Shown: piece by piece, positions 52,554 to 60,986 of the stretch
Position numbering within the stretch: the stretch's first letter is position 1
How the letters are laid out: each line of letters begins with the position of its first letter
Origin: Hyphomicrobiales bacterium
GTDB taxonomy: Bacteria > Pseudomonadota > Alphaproteobacteria > Rhizobiales > Aestuariivirgaceae
Direction: 5' to 3'
Length of the DNA: 64,000 nt
Assembly: GCA_025359215.1 (NCBI GenBank)
Contig: JANYHE010000050.1
Span: 1-64,000, forward strand
Translations under genes and position numbers: made by a program
Notes under the pieces: model-generated
The model's input: the letters and a program-made list of their open reading frames with translations, nothing else
What the model was told of the DNA's origin: nothing
The model's database searches: none

Positions 52554-54268
52554 GTAACTGTATCCAAGAGACCTGGTTCAGTTGACGTCTGATTTATCAA
52601 ACTTGGAGGAGGCGCCGAACTCGCGGCGTTGAATTTCTCCGAAAACCGAACGATCCAATAAAATCCTTCGGGTAAATACTGCACGTCAGTCACGCCATTG
52701 AGTTGAAGTGGAACAATTTTCTCGATGAGCGTGCGGCCAAAGCCGGAACTCTGAGGCTGTTTAACGGGAGGACCGCCGCTTTCAACCCAAGACAGTTCAA
52801 TAAATTTGGTGTGGCCCGTCAAAACCTTCCACGCGATCGTAACACTGCCGCGTGGGCCTGCCAAAGCTCCATATTTGGCAGCATTGGTACCAAGTTCATG
52901 AATAGCCATTCCAATTGATCTTGCATTTTCTGGGCTTACCATTACCGCCGGACCTGAACTAGAAATTCGCTTGTGCTTTTCGCTATCGAAACTCTTGATC
53001 TGGGTCTGGATTAACTTGCCAAGTTCAATTGCCTGACCATCATTTTGCATCAACAAATCCTGTGAAGCCGAAAGCGCAAGCAAACGTTCAACGAGAGCAT
53101 CGCGGTAGCCATCGATAGATTTTTGTCCGCGCGCCAATCGGTTCGCCAAACTCACAAGCAGGGTTAATTGATTTTTTGAACGATGGATCAGCTCTCTAAT
53201 AAGAACGTTTACAGATTCTTCTCGCCTGACCAATTGGTCCATAGTTCGGTCAAACTCAAAGCCCAAAATGCCTATCTCTCCATCAGATACTGAAAGTCCC
53301 GTGCGAGCCGAAAACTGGCTATGTTGCCAGCTTCGGACAGTTGACAACAGCTTTTCGAATGGTCGAGTTACAAAAATGCGTACCAGATAGTATGCAAGAA
53401 TTGCGGTTGCCAAAAGTGATATGCTCGTAAAAATCAATTGTCGCCATGTTGCGGTCGTGAGAGATAAAAAGGACTGATTTATAGAAAATCCCGCACTCAC
53501 ATACAGGCCCAGGGGAGAGCTAGAAACCGGGACATAACCTAAGAGTCTCTGTACACCATCGAGGCCCTTACCTGAAATGACACTTGATTCCGGTGCCGTA
53601 ACCAGATGCATATATTGATCGGGGATTCTGGTGCCAACGAACTTATCAGGATCAGGTTGTCGGGCAATAATAGTGCCTGATCGATCTGCAACTGTCACCG
53701 TGCCATCTATTGGTAATCCTCTCAGTAAAAATTGCTGGGAAAGCCATTGGGGATCGACAGAGGTGATCACAGCACCTATATGCTTTCCATCCGCATTCGC
53801 TATAGGAAATGCCAGAGGCAAGGCCGGTTTTTTTGTGATCGAATCTTGCGTGTATTCTCCAATCACCAAATCATCTTTAAGTAATGATTGTTGAAAGTAT
53901 GCCTTGTCGGAAATATTGATATTGAGCTGTTCAGGAAGAGGAGCACATCTGATTTGTCCGTTGCCGTCAGCCACGGTGATAATTGACAGATATTTGATCT
54001 TGTTTGTTAATTGGCCGACAAACTGGCTACATAACTCCGAGTTAAAAGCGCGAACCGATGACGCTTCCCCGACTGCTAGCATGATGCCCCTAAAGCCTCC
54101 CACGATTCTTGATAGCTCGGACGACGCCAATTGCGCTTGGCGCAACGCCATTTGTTGCACTTCCTGCTGTCGCGCTTCAAAAAGTGCTACGGAGTTATAG
54201 ATTTCGATACCAATGATGGGCGTTAGGCCAACCATCACAATCAAGGCAATTCTGTGCGCCAATTTCAT
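52550..54268 (-). CDS. HWE-family sensor histidine kinase with periplasmic Cache domain
   Basis: A 572-residue membrane kinase. TM1 is near residues 8-25, followed by a double-Cache-like periplasmic region to about 265 (SDKAYFQQSLLKDDLVIGEYTQDSITKKPALPLAFPI; GTVTVADRSGTIIARQPDPDKFVGTRIP), TM2 near 278-298 and a HAMP-like linker. The HWE dimerisation motif is IRELIHRSKNQLTLLVSLANR (His362), with ATPase motifs HELGTNAAKYGAL and the W-E-x-G stretch SWVESGGPPV. HWE/HisKA_2 kinases often feed the PhyR-NepR-EcfG stress cascade. It lies next to a Crp regulator and upstream of EcfG-type promoters. Confidence 0.9.
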   Translation of the reverse strand: MKLAHRIALIVMVGLTPIIGIEIYNSVALFEARQQEVQQMALRQAQLASSELSRIVGGFRGIMLAVGEASSVRAFNSELCSQFVGQLTNKIKYLSIITVADGNGQIRCAPLPEQLNINISDKAYFQQSLLKDDLVIGEYTQDSITKKPALPLAFPIANADGKHIGAVITSVDPQWLSQQFLLRGLPIDGTVTVADRSGTIIARQPDPDKFVGTRIPDQYMHLVTAPESSVISGKGLDGVQRLLGYVPVSSSPLGLYVSAGFSINQSFLSLTTATWRQLIFTSISLLATAILAYYLVRIFVTRPFEKLLSTVRSWQHSQFSARTGLSVSDGEIGILGFEFDRTMDQLVRREESVNVLIRELIHRSKNQLTLLVSLANRLARGQKSIDGYRDALVERLLALSASQDLLMQNDGQAIELGKLIQTQIKSFDSEKHKRISSSGPAVMVSPENARSIGMAIHELGTNAAKYGALAGPRGSVTIAWKVLTGHTKFIELSWVESGGPPVKQPQSSGFGRTLIEKIVPLQLNGVTDVQYLPEGFYWIVRFSEKFNAASSAPPPSLINQTSTEPGLLDTVT

Positions 54269-54536
54269 GCGATTAGTCCCTTAAAGGCCATAAATCAGTT
54301 AAACTGGCAAATGATTTTGACGTAGATCACTTATCATTTGACAAATGAAATGGCAATATCGTTAGGGAACTGAGTTGGGCACCATGGACGGGTGAAAGGC
54401 TCGCCTGCCATTTCGTTGGCTGCAAGAGGAAACCAGAAAAACTATTGCATTCCTCATTCCCGCCGCATCTGGTTGATACATGGTGCTTACATATTAAACG
54501 TTCGTCTTTCTTTCGCGTTCCTTGTCTTCAGTATAA

Positions 54537-54722
54537 TTATCTGCCTTTATGCTCGGGCAGACCAGATTGCTTTGTACTGGCGAGTTTCTCAAGCTGTTTT
54601 TTTGACATCGCATTATACATTTCGGAAGATGCCCCTTTAAGGTCCTTAGGGGAAGCGTCACCTTTTTTCGCTGATAATGCAGCGCCGGCCGCTTTTTGTT
54701 GTGCTTTCGATTTTGCAGGCAT
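54537..54722 (-). CDS. DUF3008 family small stress protein
   Basis: The 61-residue hydrophilic protein MPAKSKAQQKAAGAALSAKK... matches DUF3008 end to end (LKGASSEMYNAMSKKQLEKLASTKQSGLPEHK). The family is common in alphaproteobacteria and usually sits among stress genes; function unknown. An alternative frame (54494-54787) is rejected. No EcfG-type site is seen directly upstream; it may be read through from the promoter at 55105. Confidence 0.88.
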   Translation of the reverse strand: MPAKSKAQQKAAGAALSAKKGDASPKDLKGASSEMYNAMSKKQLEKLASTKQSGLPEHKGR

Positions 54723-54814
54723 TTTAATCTCCTTAGCTCGCCCATTTCGGGCGGAAAAATTTTTGGAACATCAACGCGGCAACTCATGCGCCAATTTCAA
54801 TTCGAGTTAGGTTT

Positions 54815-54850
54815 AAAAATTAAAAGGGGAAGACAGGTGCCTTCCCCTTC
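54815..54850 (-). terminator. Terminator after Gly/Ser-rich stress gene
   Basis: On the minus strand AAGGGGAAG and CTTCCCCTT form a 9-bp stem with an 8-base loop, followed by TTTTAATTTTTAAA. It lies just past the stop at 54861 and before the DUF3008 gene. Confidence 0.75.
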
Positions 54851-54860
54851 CAGCAACCTA

Positions 54861-55034
54861 TCAACGTTGCGTTCCGCTACGTTGATCATCAGAGTGTGAA
54901 CCCGACGAACCGCTCTTGTTTCCTTGTCCTGAGGATTGAGTGCCGCCACGCTTGTTATCCGCGTCGGAGCCACGCGATCCGGATTTATCGGACTTTGAGG
55001 TCTTTGACCCCTTATTTCCATCATTGTTCTGCAT
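54861..55034 (-). CDS. Gly/Ser/Lys-rich disordered small protein
   Basis: The 57-residue protein MQNNDGNKGSKTSKSD... consists almost only of Gly, Ser, Lys, Asp, Asn, Arg and Gln and should be disordered, like small hydrophilin-type desiccation or osmotic stress proteins. ATG 55034 has AAAGGA upstream. A perfect EcfG-type promoter on this strand starts 95 bases upstream (55105-55129). No family recognised, but promoter, ribosome site and terminator support a real gene. Confidence 0.65.
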   Translation of the reverse strand: MQNNDGNKGSKTSKSDKSGSRGSDADNKRGGTQSSGQGNKSGSSGSHSDDQRSGTQR

Positions 55035-55104
55035 AATCTTTCCTTTACATATCTTGTTGAGGGCCGAAAATTGGTAGCACACCAAATTGTTCTCCCGCTG
55101 AAAA

Positions 55105-55129
55105 AACTCTGTTGATGAATTGAAGTTCC
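55105..55129 (-). promoter_or_regulatory. EcfG-type general stress promoter (minus strand)
   Basis: On the minus strand GGAAC, 17 bases, GTT. It drives the Gly/Ser-rich small gene and possibly the DUF3008 gene beyond. Confidence 0.6.
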
Positions 55130-55201
55130 GGAGTTGACAAAAATTAATTCGAAGCCGGTCAAAAATTCGCGACCAGTTTGAAATTCAATCGATAATTGTT
55201 T

Positions 55202-55226
55202 GGAACAATTTTGTAGAGAAGGCGTT
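55202..55226 (+). promoter_or_regulatory. EcfG-type general stress promoter (small membrane protein)
   Basis: GGAAC-N17-GTT, with CGTT at the -10. It begins GGAACAATTTT, identical to the first 11 bases of the site at 60697. It lies about 60 bases before the gene at 55285. Confidence 0.65.
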
Positions 55227-55284
55227 TCGAAGTTCAGATTGTTATTTTATGCAATTTTACGAAGAACCCAAAAGGAGAATTAAA

Positions 55285-55488
55285 ATGGCACTTCTTGACC
55301 CGGAACTGCGAAACTATAATCAGCCCTCTGTTGAAGGCGAAAATTTTCAAGACACTCAAACAGGTCGTTTCGAAACTCGGAATCGTAACGCAGCCTATTT
55401 TGAGTCACTTGACGTCGTTGCAGTTTTGTTGGGCGCTGTGATGATGTTAGGGCCTCTCACCGCAACAGTTGCAGGTTTTGGCAGCTAG
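55285..55488 (+). CDS. Small membrane protein of stress region
   Basis: A 67-residue protein with a hydrophilic N-terminus (MALLDPELRNYNQPSVEGENFQDTQTGRFETRNRNAAYFE) and one C-terminal membrane helix (VVAVLLGAVMMLGPLTATVAGFG). ATG 55285 follows AGGAG at about 9 bases, better than the ORF-track start. An EcfG-type promoter lies just upstream, so general-stress expression is likely. No family recognised. Confidence 0.7.
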   Translation: MALLDPELRNYNQPSVEGENFQDTQTGRFETRNRNAAYFESLDVVAVLLGAVMMLGPLTATVAGFGS

Positions 55489-55686
55489 CCACAGCGCAAA
55501 TTTGCAAACAGACTTTGGTGTGTGATTGAAAGCGTTGAATAAGCAAATCACTTCGATGGGCATTCACTTGCAAGGTTCTTCTCTGTTTGAAATTAAAGAC
55601 GTGGTTTGTTTGAGTTTTACCGAATGCTGATCTGCAGCAACTCTATCCAAAATAGCGTGATAAATCGGATAATAAGGAAAATCATA

Positions 55687-56175
55687 ATGACCAAAAAACC
55701 ATTTCAACATGTGAAGGACCTTGTCAAAGATTTTGATAAGGCAATGTTAATCACTCAGAAACAACAAGGCAAAATTCATGTTCGTCCCATGCAAATTGCA
55801 GAAACAACCGATGAAGGTGTGCTGCGCTTTGCAACCTCTTTGCGCTCCGCAAAAATAAGGGAAATTTCCGACGATAATCGGGTCAATTTGGTTTTTCAGA
55901 ATTCGTCTCAATTTTTAGTTATGTCTGGTGAAGCCAAAATTGAAACGAACGTCAATTAGATTAACCGCCTTTGGTCTGAGTCTTGGAAGGTCTGGTTTCC
56001 TGAGGGCAAAAACGATCCTACGATTTGTTTGATTACTATCACAGCCAAAGAAGCCGAATTTTGGGATAATTCGGGCACGAGGGGTATTGCCTACGCATTC
56101 AAGGCTGCCAAAGCCTACATCCAAGGCACGATTCCGGAAGAAGACACGGATGCTCACGGAAAAGTTTTACTTTAG
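55687..56175 (+). pseudogene. PNPOx-like general stress protein, interrupted by in-frame TAG
   Basis: The frame encodes a general stress protein 26-like flavin-binding split-barrel protein (MTKKPFQHVKDLVKDFDKAMLITQ ... LRFATSLRSAKIREISDDNRVNLVFQ ... SGEAKIE). A TAG codon stands at 55957-55959. The same frame then continues with the expected family C-terminus (NRLWSESWKVWFPEGKNDPTICLITITAKEAEFWD ... GKVLL) to a stop at 56173. No frameshift is needed, only one nonsense codon where a sense codon (often Asp/Arg in relatives) is expected. Either a recent nonsense mutation, a sequencing error, or readthrough. Confidence 0.8.
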
Positions 56176-56277
56176 AGTGTTTGCAAATTAGGCCGACCAC
56201 GGATCGAATAACAATTTTGTGTAACTACCATGAGCGGCAATCCTGACACTGAGTATTAACTGAACCCAGTTTGAAAT

Positions 56278-58479
56278 TCAGACCAACTTAGCAAGAATTA
56301 CTTTTGAAGATTTGCGAGATAGTCTTAATTTTCGAACCTTTTTCAATGTAATTTCGATATTACAAGTAAAGCCTTGCTCTTCAAAAGTATTTTTGACCTT
56401 TGCTCCAGCCAAGCTTTTTTCAATGAGCATGGCTCCAAATTTGGGACTTATATTTTTTGAAGGAGGCGGGCCGCCGCGCTCGCGCCACGTCAGAAAGATT
56501 GTAATTTTTGAATCCAAATGCCTTTCTGTTCGCCAATAGAGCTGAACGTTTCCCGTCGGAACTGACAAAGCACCATATTTCAATGCGTTGCTCGCTAATT
56601 CATTAAAAATGAGGCCAAACGGAGCCGCATATTCCGCCGAAAGATTCACGGCAGGTCCTGATATGTCAATGCGGTTATCGTTGTCTCGCAAATAGGTTGC
56701 AAACTGAAGACGAGCCAGGGCTCCCAACTCTGCTCCTTTCCAATCACTTGCCGAAAGTACGTCTTGCGCCATCGCCAAGCTGTGCAGACGTCCTTCAAAA
56801 GCAGTAGCGAATGCTTGGGGATTTTCTGCAGTGCGTAAAGTTGATCGCAAGATTCCTTGCAACACAGCAAATGTGTTTTTAGAACGATGAGCCAATTCTA
56901 AGTTCATCAAGCGCTGTCTAGCCTCCCATTCACGACGTTCTGTCACGTCATGCATCGCGACTGAAATTCCTATAGTGCGGCCATCCAGCGATTTTACGGG
57001 TGCCAAGGTAACAGAGATATAAACATAGCTGCCGTCTTTGCGGAGTCGTCTGGCTTCATAAGGGCCAACCGGATGATCTCCTTTGGCCATTTCTTTAAAT
57101 TGCATTTGTTCTGTTCGCTGCGAAGGTTCAGCAAGCATGCTGACATGTTGACCAATTGCTTCCTCCGCGGAATAGCCAAAAAGTCGACTGCACGCCGGGT
57201 TCCAGGTTTCAATAATACCATCAACTGACAAGCCAAATAACGCGTCGTGCGATGCCAGCGCAACTGAAGCCATCCGAGCATTAAATGCTTCGGTTAGACG
57301 GCGAAGGGTGATGTCATGATCGGTCTCCATCACCAACCATTCACCCTCACTGTCTATCGCTTGTTGACGTGTTTCAACAAATATTTGACGGCCGTCTTTG
57401 CTCAGGTGCTCAAGTTCGCCGGTCCAACTTCTTCCCACCTGCAGAATTTGCAAAAGTTCACTCTCTGATAATTCTGCGCGGGTCTTGAGAAGCCTGTGAC
57501 TGGAGCGCCCGATAGCTTCGGCTTTTGAGAATCCATATAAATTTTCCGCGCCGCGATTCCATTCGACAATACCTTTTTGGGGATGCCAAACAAAAATTGG
57601 CTCAAAGGACAAATCGATGAGATTAGCTAGTCGACTATTCGAAGCTTCAATTTTTTTGCGCTGAGAAATATCGATTGAAGCGCCAGCCATTCTAACAATG
57701 TCACCGGCTACATTGCGAAAAACCTTCCCCGAGTCGAGCAGCCAAACATAGTGGCCATCACGGTGACGAATTCTATATTCTAAAATATAGGAGTCATTGG
57801 GCTGTAGATAGTCTTTGATGTCAAGATTCTTCAATCTTTCGGCATCATCAGGATGACGAAGATTTTCCCAATCTACTTGTCTCAGGCCAATTTCCTCTGC
57901 TGACCAGCCTAAAATTCGAGAGGTACTTTTACTGCGCCATACCTCATCATTCTTTAAATCGATATCATATACGACAGCTCCTGCCGCCTCTTCCGCAGTC
58001 TCAAGGCGTTCCACTCCAAGGCGTAATGCATCCTGCGCAAGCTTCTGCTCGGTAATATTCTGTGTAGCTGCTATAACGCGAGTGGCAACCTGAGCAGCGT
58101 CTCTGATGAACTTCCCGCGCACATTCCAGAAAGCCCGATCTTGATCGACCGACACCCCCCGAAAGGCAAAAGCAAAATTTTCTTCGCCATTTTCCAATGC
58201 TCGGTTAAATTCCGCCATCATAGGTCCGCGATCATCCGGATGGGCAAAAAAGTTAGCCCGAGAAGGATCCGCAGAAAGCTCATCCGGAGAACAGCCAATA
58301 ACGCGAGCCGAATTGGCAGCCCAGATAATCTTATTTTCAGTTAAATCTAGTTCCCAAGCAAACATATTGGCCGCTTCTGTCGCCAATCGAAGCCGTTCTT
58401 CACTCTCCACAACGGATGAGACCAAGGCCTGAGAATTTGAAATTAGATCAGCCACTCGATCTTGTATCCGTACTTGCAC
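56278..58479 (-). CDS. Multi-PAS HWE-family sensor histidine kinase
   Basis: A 733-residue soluble kinase. Four PAS/PAC modules start near residues 28, 155, 285 and 405 (ATEAANMFAWELDLTENKIIW; AAGAVVYDIDLKNDEVWRS; SFEPIFVWHPQKGIVEWNRG; HDALFGLSVDGIIETWNPA), then the HWE core with LELAHRSKNTFAVLQGI (His531), NELASNALKYGAL and WRERGGPP. The fold and motifs are those of PAS-HWE kinases that sense light, redox or stress and act on PhyR-like receivers. The start is GTG 58479 with an unconvincing ribosome site; the N-terminus begins abruptly in a helix, so a lost or longer N-terminus is possible. Confidence 0.88.
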   Translation of the reverse strand: MQVRIQDRVADLISNSQALVSSVVESEERLRLATEAANMFAWELDLTENKIIWAANSARVIGCSPDELSADPSRANFFAHPDDRGPMMAEFNRALENGEENFAFAFRGVSVDQDRAFWNVRGKFIRDAAQVATRVIAATQNITEQKLAQDALRLGVERLETAEEAAGAVVYDIDLKNDEVWRSKSTSRILGWSAEEIGLRQVDWENLRHPDDAERLKNLDIKDYLQPNDSYILEYRIRHRDGHYVWLLDSGKVFRNVAGDIVRMAGASIDISQRKKIEASNSRLANLIDLSFEPIFVWHPQKGIVEWNRGAENLYGFSKAEAIGRSSHRLLKTRAELSESELLQILQVGRSWTGELEHLSKDGRQIFVETRQQAIDSEGEWLVMETDHDITLRRLTEAFNARMASVALASHDALFGLSVDGIIETWNPACSRLFGYSAEEAIGQHVSMLAEPSQRTEQMQFKEMAKGDHPVGPYEARRLRKDGSYVYISVTLAPVKSLDGRTIGISVAMHDVTERREWEARQRLMNLELAHRSKNTFAVLQGILRSTLRTAENPQAFATAFEGRLHSLAMAQDVLSASDWKGAELGALARLQFATYLRDNDNRIDISGPAVNLSAEYAAPFGLIFNELASNALKYGALSVPTGNVQLYWRTERHLDSKITIFLTWRERGGPPPSKNISPKFGAMLIEKSLAGAKVKNTFEEQGFTCNIEITLKKVRKLRLSRKSSKVILAKLV

Positions 58480-59027
58480 ATTCAGACGCTAACCTGGGTT
58501 CACACAGATAATAATTCGATTGCAACATGTTTGGTTCCAGAACAAGTACCATTACAAAATAAATACCTAAAATAAGGAACCAATTTCAATATCAGTTTTT
58601 ATATTCGCCCTCTTATTTAGCAAAACTAAATGAACTTTTATGCGGCGATTATGAAAATTGGGTCTTTTATACAACAAAACCGGAAAGAAATTTTGGACAA
58701 TATAACTCATAGTGCCAGAATTCATACACTATCAAGCAATCGTCCTCGTTTTCAATCGGTCTGATAGTAAAACTCACGTTAACTCGGATGTTTTGGTTTC
58801 CGAGCGGGTTTACCTTCACTACGTTGACTACACTGTTTTGAGTTGCCTTAGCACAACAAGTTCTTCAAACTTTTATAGCGAGAGCTAGAAGTCTGTTGAA
58901 TTTTTCCGGCCTCTCTAAAAATTTTATGCTTACACGTTCATGCCGCGGAACTTTGTAGTGCCAACAAAGTTATACAATCCAAGCGCCTAGGAGCGTGCCA
59001 AATACATTTTTGAAACAAGGAAAAATC
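58480..59027. other. Spacer between HWE kinase and stress operon
   Basis: About 550 bases of AT-rich sequence between divergent genes. No frame with a recognisable product. It holds the EcfG-type promoter at 58947; nothing else is clear. Confidence 0.5.
58947..58971 (+). promoter_or_regulatory. EcfG-type general stress promoter (EF-hand/YciE operon)
   Basis: GGAAC, 17 bases, GTT, about 57 bases before the EF-hand gene. The site also contains an inverted repeat AACTTTG/CAAAGTT, which could bind another regulator. Confidence 0.65.
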
Positions 59028-59477
59028 ATGAAATCATTTTTTATGACAGCCGTTGTTTGTTTAGTTGTTAGTGGACCAGCGTCCGCCATGAGCGACGAAG
59101 ACTGCCAAACAATGTGGAAACAAGCAGACACCGATAGCAATGGCGTTCTTAATGGGTCTGAAGCCAATCGCTATTTAGCAATGATGCGAACCGCTAATAA
59201 AGCAATGGCTTCTGATGCTGCCTTTAACGAAGCGATGTTTATTGAAAACTGCAAAGCTGATATTTTTAAACCTGCAAGTATTGATGCCGGAGCTCCGTTA
59301 GAGGGTGCCAATAGTTTCACCGAGGAACAGGCAAAAGTTCGCATCTTGGCCGCAGGTTTGGTTCAGCCCAGTGCATTGACTAAAGACGAAAAGGGAATTT
59401 GGCGTGGAACTGCAACCAAGAATGGGTCGAGCGTTAAGGTTGCTGTTGACTACAAAGGCAACGTTGTTGCGCAATAA
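59028..59477 (+). CDS. Exported EF-hand protein
   Basis: A 149-residue protein with a signal peptide (MKSFFMTAVVCLVVSGPASA) and one canonical EF-hand loop DTDSNGVLNGSE (Asp34, Asp36, Asn38, Asn42, Glu45), so probably a periplasmic Ca2+-binding protein. The C-terminal part (GIWRGTATKNGSSVKVAVDYKGNVVAQ) resembles a PepSY-like strand pair. ATG 59028 follows AAGG; the ORF-track start is earlier. First gene of an operon behind an EcfG-type promoter. Confidence 0.8.
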   Translation: MKSFFMTAVVCLVVSGPASAMSDEDCQTMWKQADTDSNGVLNGSEANRYLAMMRTANKAMASDAAFNEAMFIENCKADIFKPASIDAGAPLEGANSFTEEQAKVRILAAGLVQPSALTKDEKGIWRGTATKNGSSVKVAVDYKGNVVAQ

Positions 59478-59507
59478 GTTCAACTTACAAACTTGAAAGG
59501 CAATTAC

Positions 59508-60089
59508 ATGAAAACGATTACAAAAGTTTATGATGGCTATGAAAAAGCGCGTAACGTCGTTGACGATTTGTTGGCCGCAGGAATTCCGATGGCATCCATT
59601 AGTGTTCTGGCAAGCCGTGATGCCACTGATCAATATGAGAATATGGATGAGGGTTCAGAAGCTGGTGCAGGTGCAGGTGTAGGTGCCACCGTCGGAGGCG
59701 CAGCTGGGCTTCTGGCAGGCCTTGGCCTAATCGCTATCCCTGGATTGGGGCCAGTTGTGGCGGCAGGATGGCTTGCCTCGTTAGCTCTAGGGGCTGCAGC
59801 AGGTGGTGCAACGGGCGGAATCGTCGGTGCGCTTATTGGCGCCGGTGTCCCAGAAGAACATGCACATGTTTATTCTGAATCCGTGCGTCGTGGTGGAACA
59901 ATAGTTTCAGTGCAAGCAGAAGACCACAACATCAATACAGTGCAATCTATTCTAAACAATTCTGTAGCGATTGATCCTCACACGCAAGGTGAGTCTTATC
60001 GCAGCACTGGTTGGAACCAATTTGATCCTGATGCAGGCCCTTATGAATCTATTCGCACCGCTGCCGAACGAGATCGGCATTTTAGTTAG
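59508..60089 (+). CDS. General stress protein with glycine-zipper core
   Basis: A 193-residue protein. The N-terminal ferredoxin-like part (KTITKVYDGYEKARNVVDDLLAAGIPMASISVLAS) is followed by a Gly/Ala-rich hydrophobic hairpin (GAGVGATVGGAAGLLAGLGLIAIPGLGPVVAAG...), then a second strand region (GGTIVSVQAED) and a hydrophilic tail. This matches the general-stress proteins found in EcfG regulons; the glycine zipper suggests membrane association. ATG 59508 has an AAAGG before it. Thirty bases after the EF-hand gene, 39 before the YciE-like gene. Confidence 0.8.
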   Translation: MKTITKVYDGYEKARNVVDDLLAAGIPMASISVLASRDATDQYENMDEGSEAGAGAGVGATVGGAAGLLAGLGLIAIPGLGPVVAAGWLASLALGAAAGGATGGIVGALIGAGVPEEHAHVYSESVRRGGTIVSVQAEDHNINTVQSILNNSVAIDPHTQGESYRSTGWNQFDPDAGPYESIRTAAERDRHFS

Positions 60090-60128
60090 TCCATCCGCGA
60101 ACTCTAAAAAATCAAACAGGAGAATGTT

Positions 60129-60629
60129 ATGGCTAAATCCTCTAAGCAACTTGACGAATTATTTCACAACGCCTTGAAAGATATCTATTTTGCAGAAAAG
60201 AAGATCGTGGCAACTTTGCCTAAGATGGCAAAAGCGGCGAACTCCCCCGAACTGAAAGAATCTTTTGAGAAGCATAAAGTTCAATCGGAGGGCCACGTCA
60301 AAAGGCTCGACGAAGTATTTGCTATGATTGATGCAAAACCCCAAGCCAAAACTTGTGACGTAATAATGGGCATTGTGAAGGAAGGTGAAGGCCTTATGGA
60401 GGAATACAAAGGCTCACCTGCCCTAGACGCTGCACTTCTCGCTGTAGCGCAAGCTGTAGAGCATTACGAAATCTCCCGCTATGGCACTTTGAAATGCTGG
60501 GCTGAGGAATTGGGAATCGATGAAGCCGTTTCGCTCTTGGACGATACTCTGCAAGAAGAAGAGGAGACGGATATTGCGCTGACGGCGTTAGCAAAGTCAG
60601 TCGTGAATATGCAAGCTGAAGCTGCATAG
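60129..60629 (+). CDS. YciE/YciF-type ferritin-like protein (DUF892)
   Basis: A 166-residue four-helix protein of DUF892: LDELFHNALKDIYFAEKKIVATLPKMAKAANSPELKESFEKHKVQSEGHVKRLDEVF and VEHYEISRYGTLKCWAEELG carry the Glu and His residues of a ferritin-like di-iron site. Members are stress-induced and implicated in oxidative or osmotic stress; the enzymatic role is not settled. It closes the operon, and a terminator follows. Confidence 0.93.
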   Translation: MAKSSKQLDELFHNALKDIYFAEKKIVATLPKMAKAANSPELKESFEKHKVQSEGHVKRLDEVFAMIDAKPQAKTCDVIMGIVKEGEGLMEEYKGSPALDAALLAVAQAVEHYEISRYGTLKCWAEELGIDEAVSLLDDTLQEEEETDIALTALAKSVVNMQAEAA

Positions 60630-60649
60630 AGCTGAATTTCAATACTGAT

Positions 60650-60688
60650 ATCCTGCGCAAGATAGAAATAGCGCGGGATTATTTTTTT
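60650..60688 (+). terminator. Rho-independent terminator after YciE-like gene
   Basis: ATCCTGCGC and GCGCGGGAT form a 9-bp stem with one G-T pair and a 12-base loop, followed by TATTTTTTT. Confidence 0.88.
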
Positions 60689-60696
60689 GACTCTCT

Positions 60697-60721
60697 GGAA
60701 CAATTTTCAGTGATCGGCGTT
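60697..60721 (+). promoter_or_regulatory. EcfG-type general stress promoter (small ORF and/or ndvB)
   Basis: GGAAC-N17-GTT with CGTT, just past the terminator of the stress operon. Its first 11 bases equal those of the promoter at 55202. It could serve the small frame at 60738 and the ndvB gene at 60987. Confidence 0.6.
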
Positions 60722-60737
60722 CCTGACAGGAGTGATT

Positions 60738-60860
60738 TTGAAATCATCATTCGCATGCAATGAGCTCAATTCGATTAGTTATCGTGGTGTGCGCGTCGAA
60801 AGTATGCCTCGTGCTACGGCTGGTCAGGCTCCGTCAAGTTCGAAGGTAACTACTCACTAA
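60738..60860 (+). CDS. Candidate 40-residue stress peptide
   Basis: A short frame missed by the ORF track: TTG 60738, AGGAG 5 bases upstream, product MKSSFACNELNSISYRGVRVESMPRATAG... ending at TAA 60858. The SYRGVRVE segment recalls small DUF4278-type stress proteins, but the match is short. A perfect EcfG-type promoter lies 17 bases before the start. Support is the promoter plus ribosome site; it could also be untranslated leader of ndvB. Confidence 0.35.
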   Translation: MKSSFACNELNSISYRGVRVESMPRATAGQAPSSSKVTTH

Positions 60861-60986
60861 ATTGTATTTTAAAAAGTCAAATGCCACCAAGAATTTTCAG
60901 ACGGAAGCGACAGACCTACCGCAAGTGTAGATGGGTATATTTGACGGGCTCGAAAAATTATTGCACTTCATTTGGGGTATCTGACC

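Noticed and set aside
54494-54787. 97-residue minus-strand frame overlapping DUF3008
   Set aside because: Different frame from the clear DUF3008 match.
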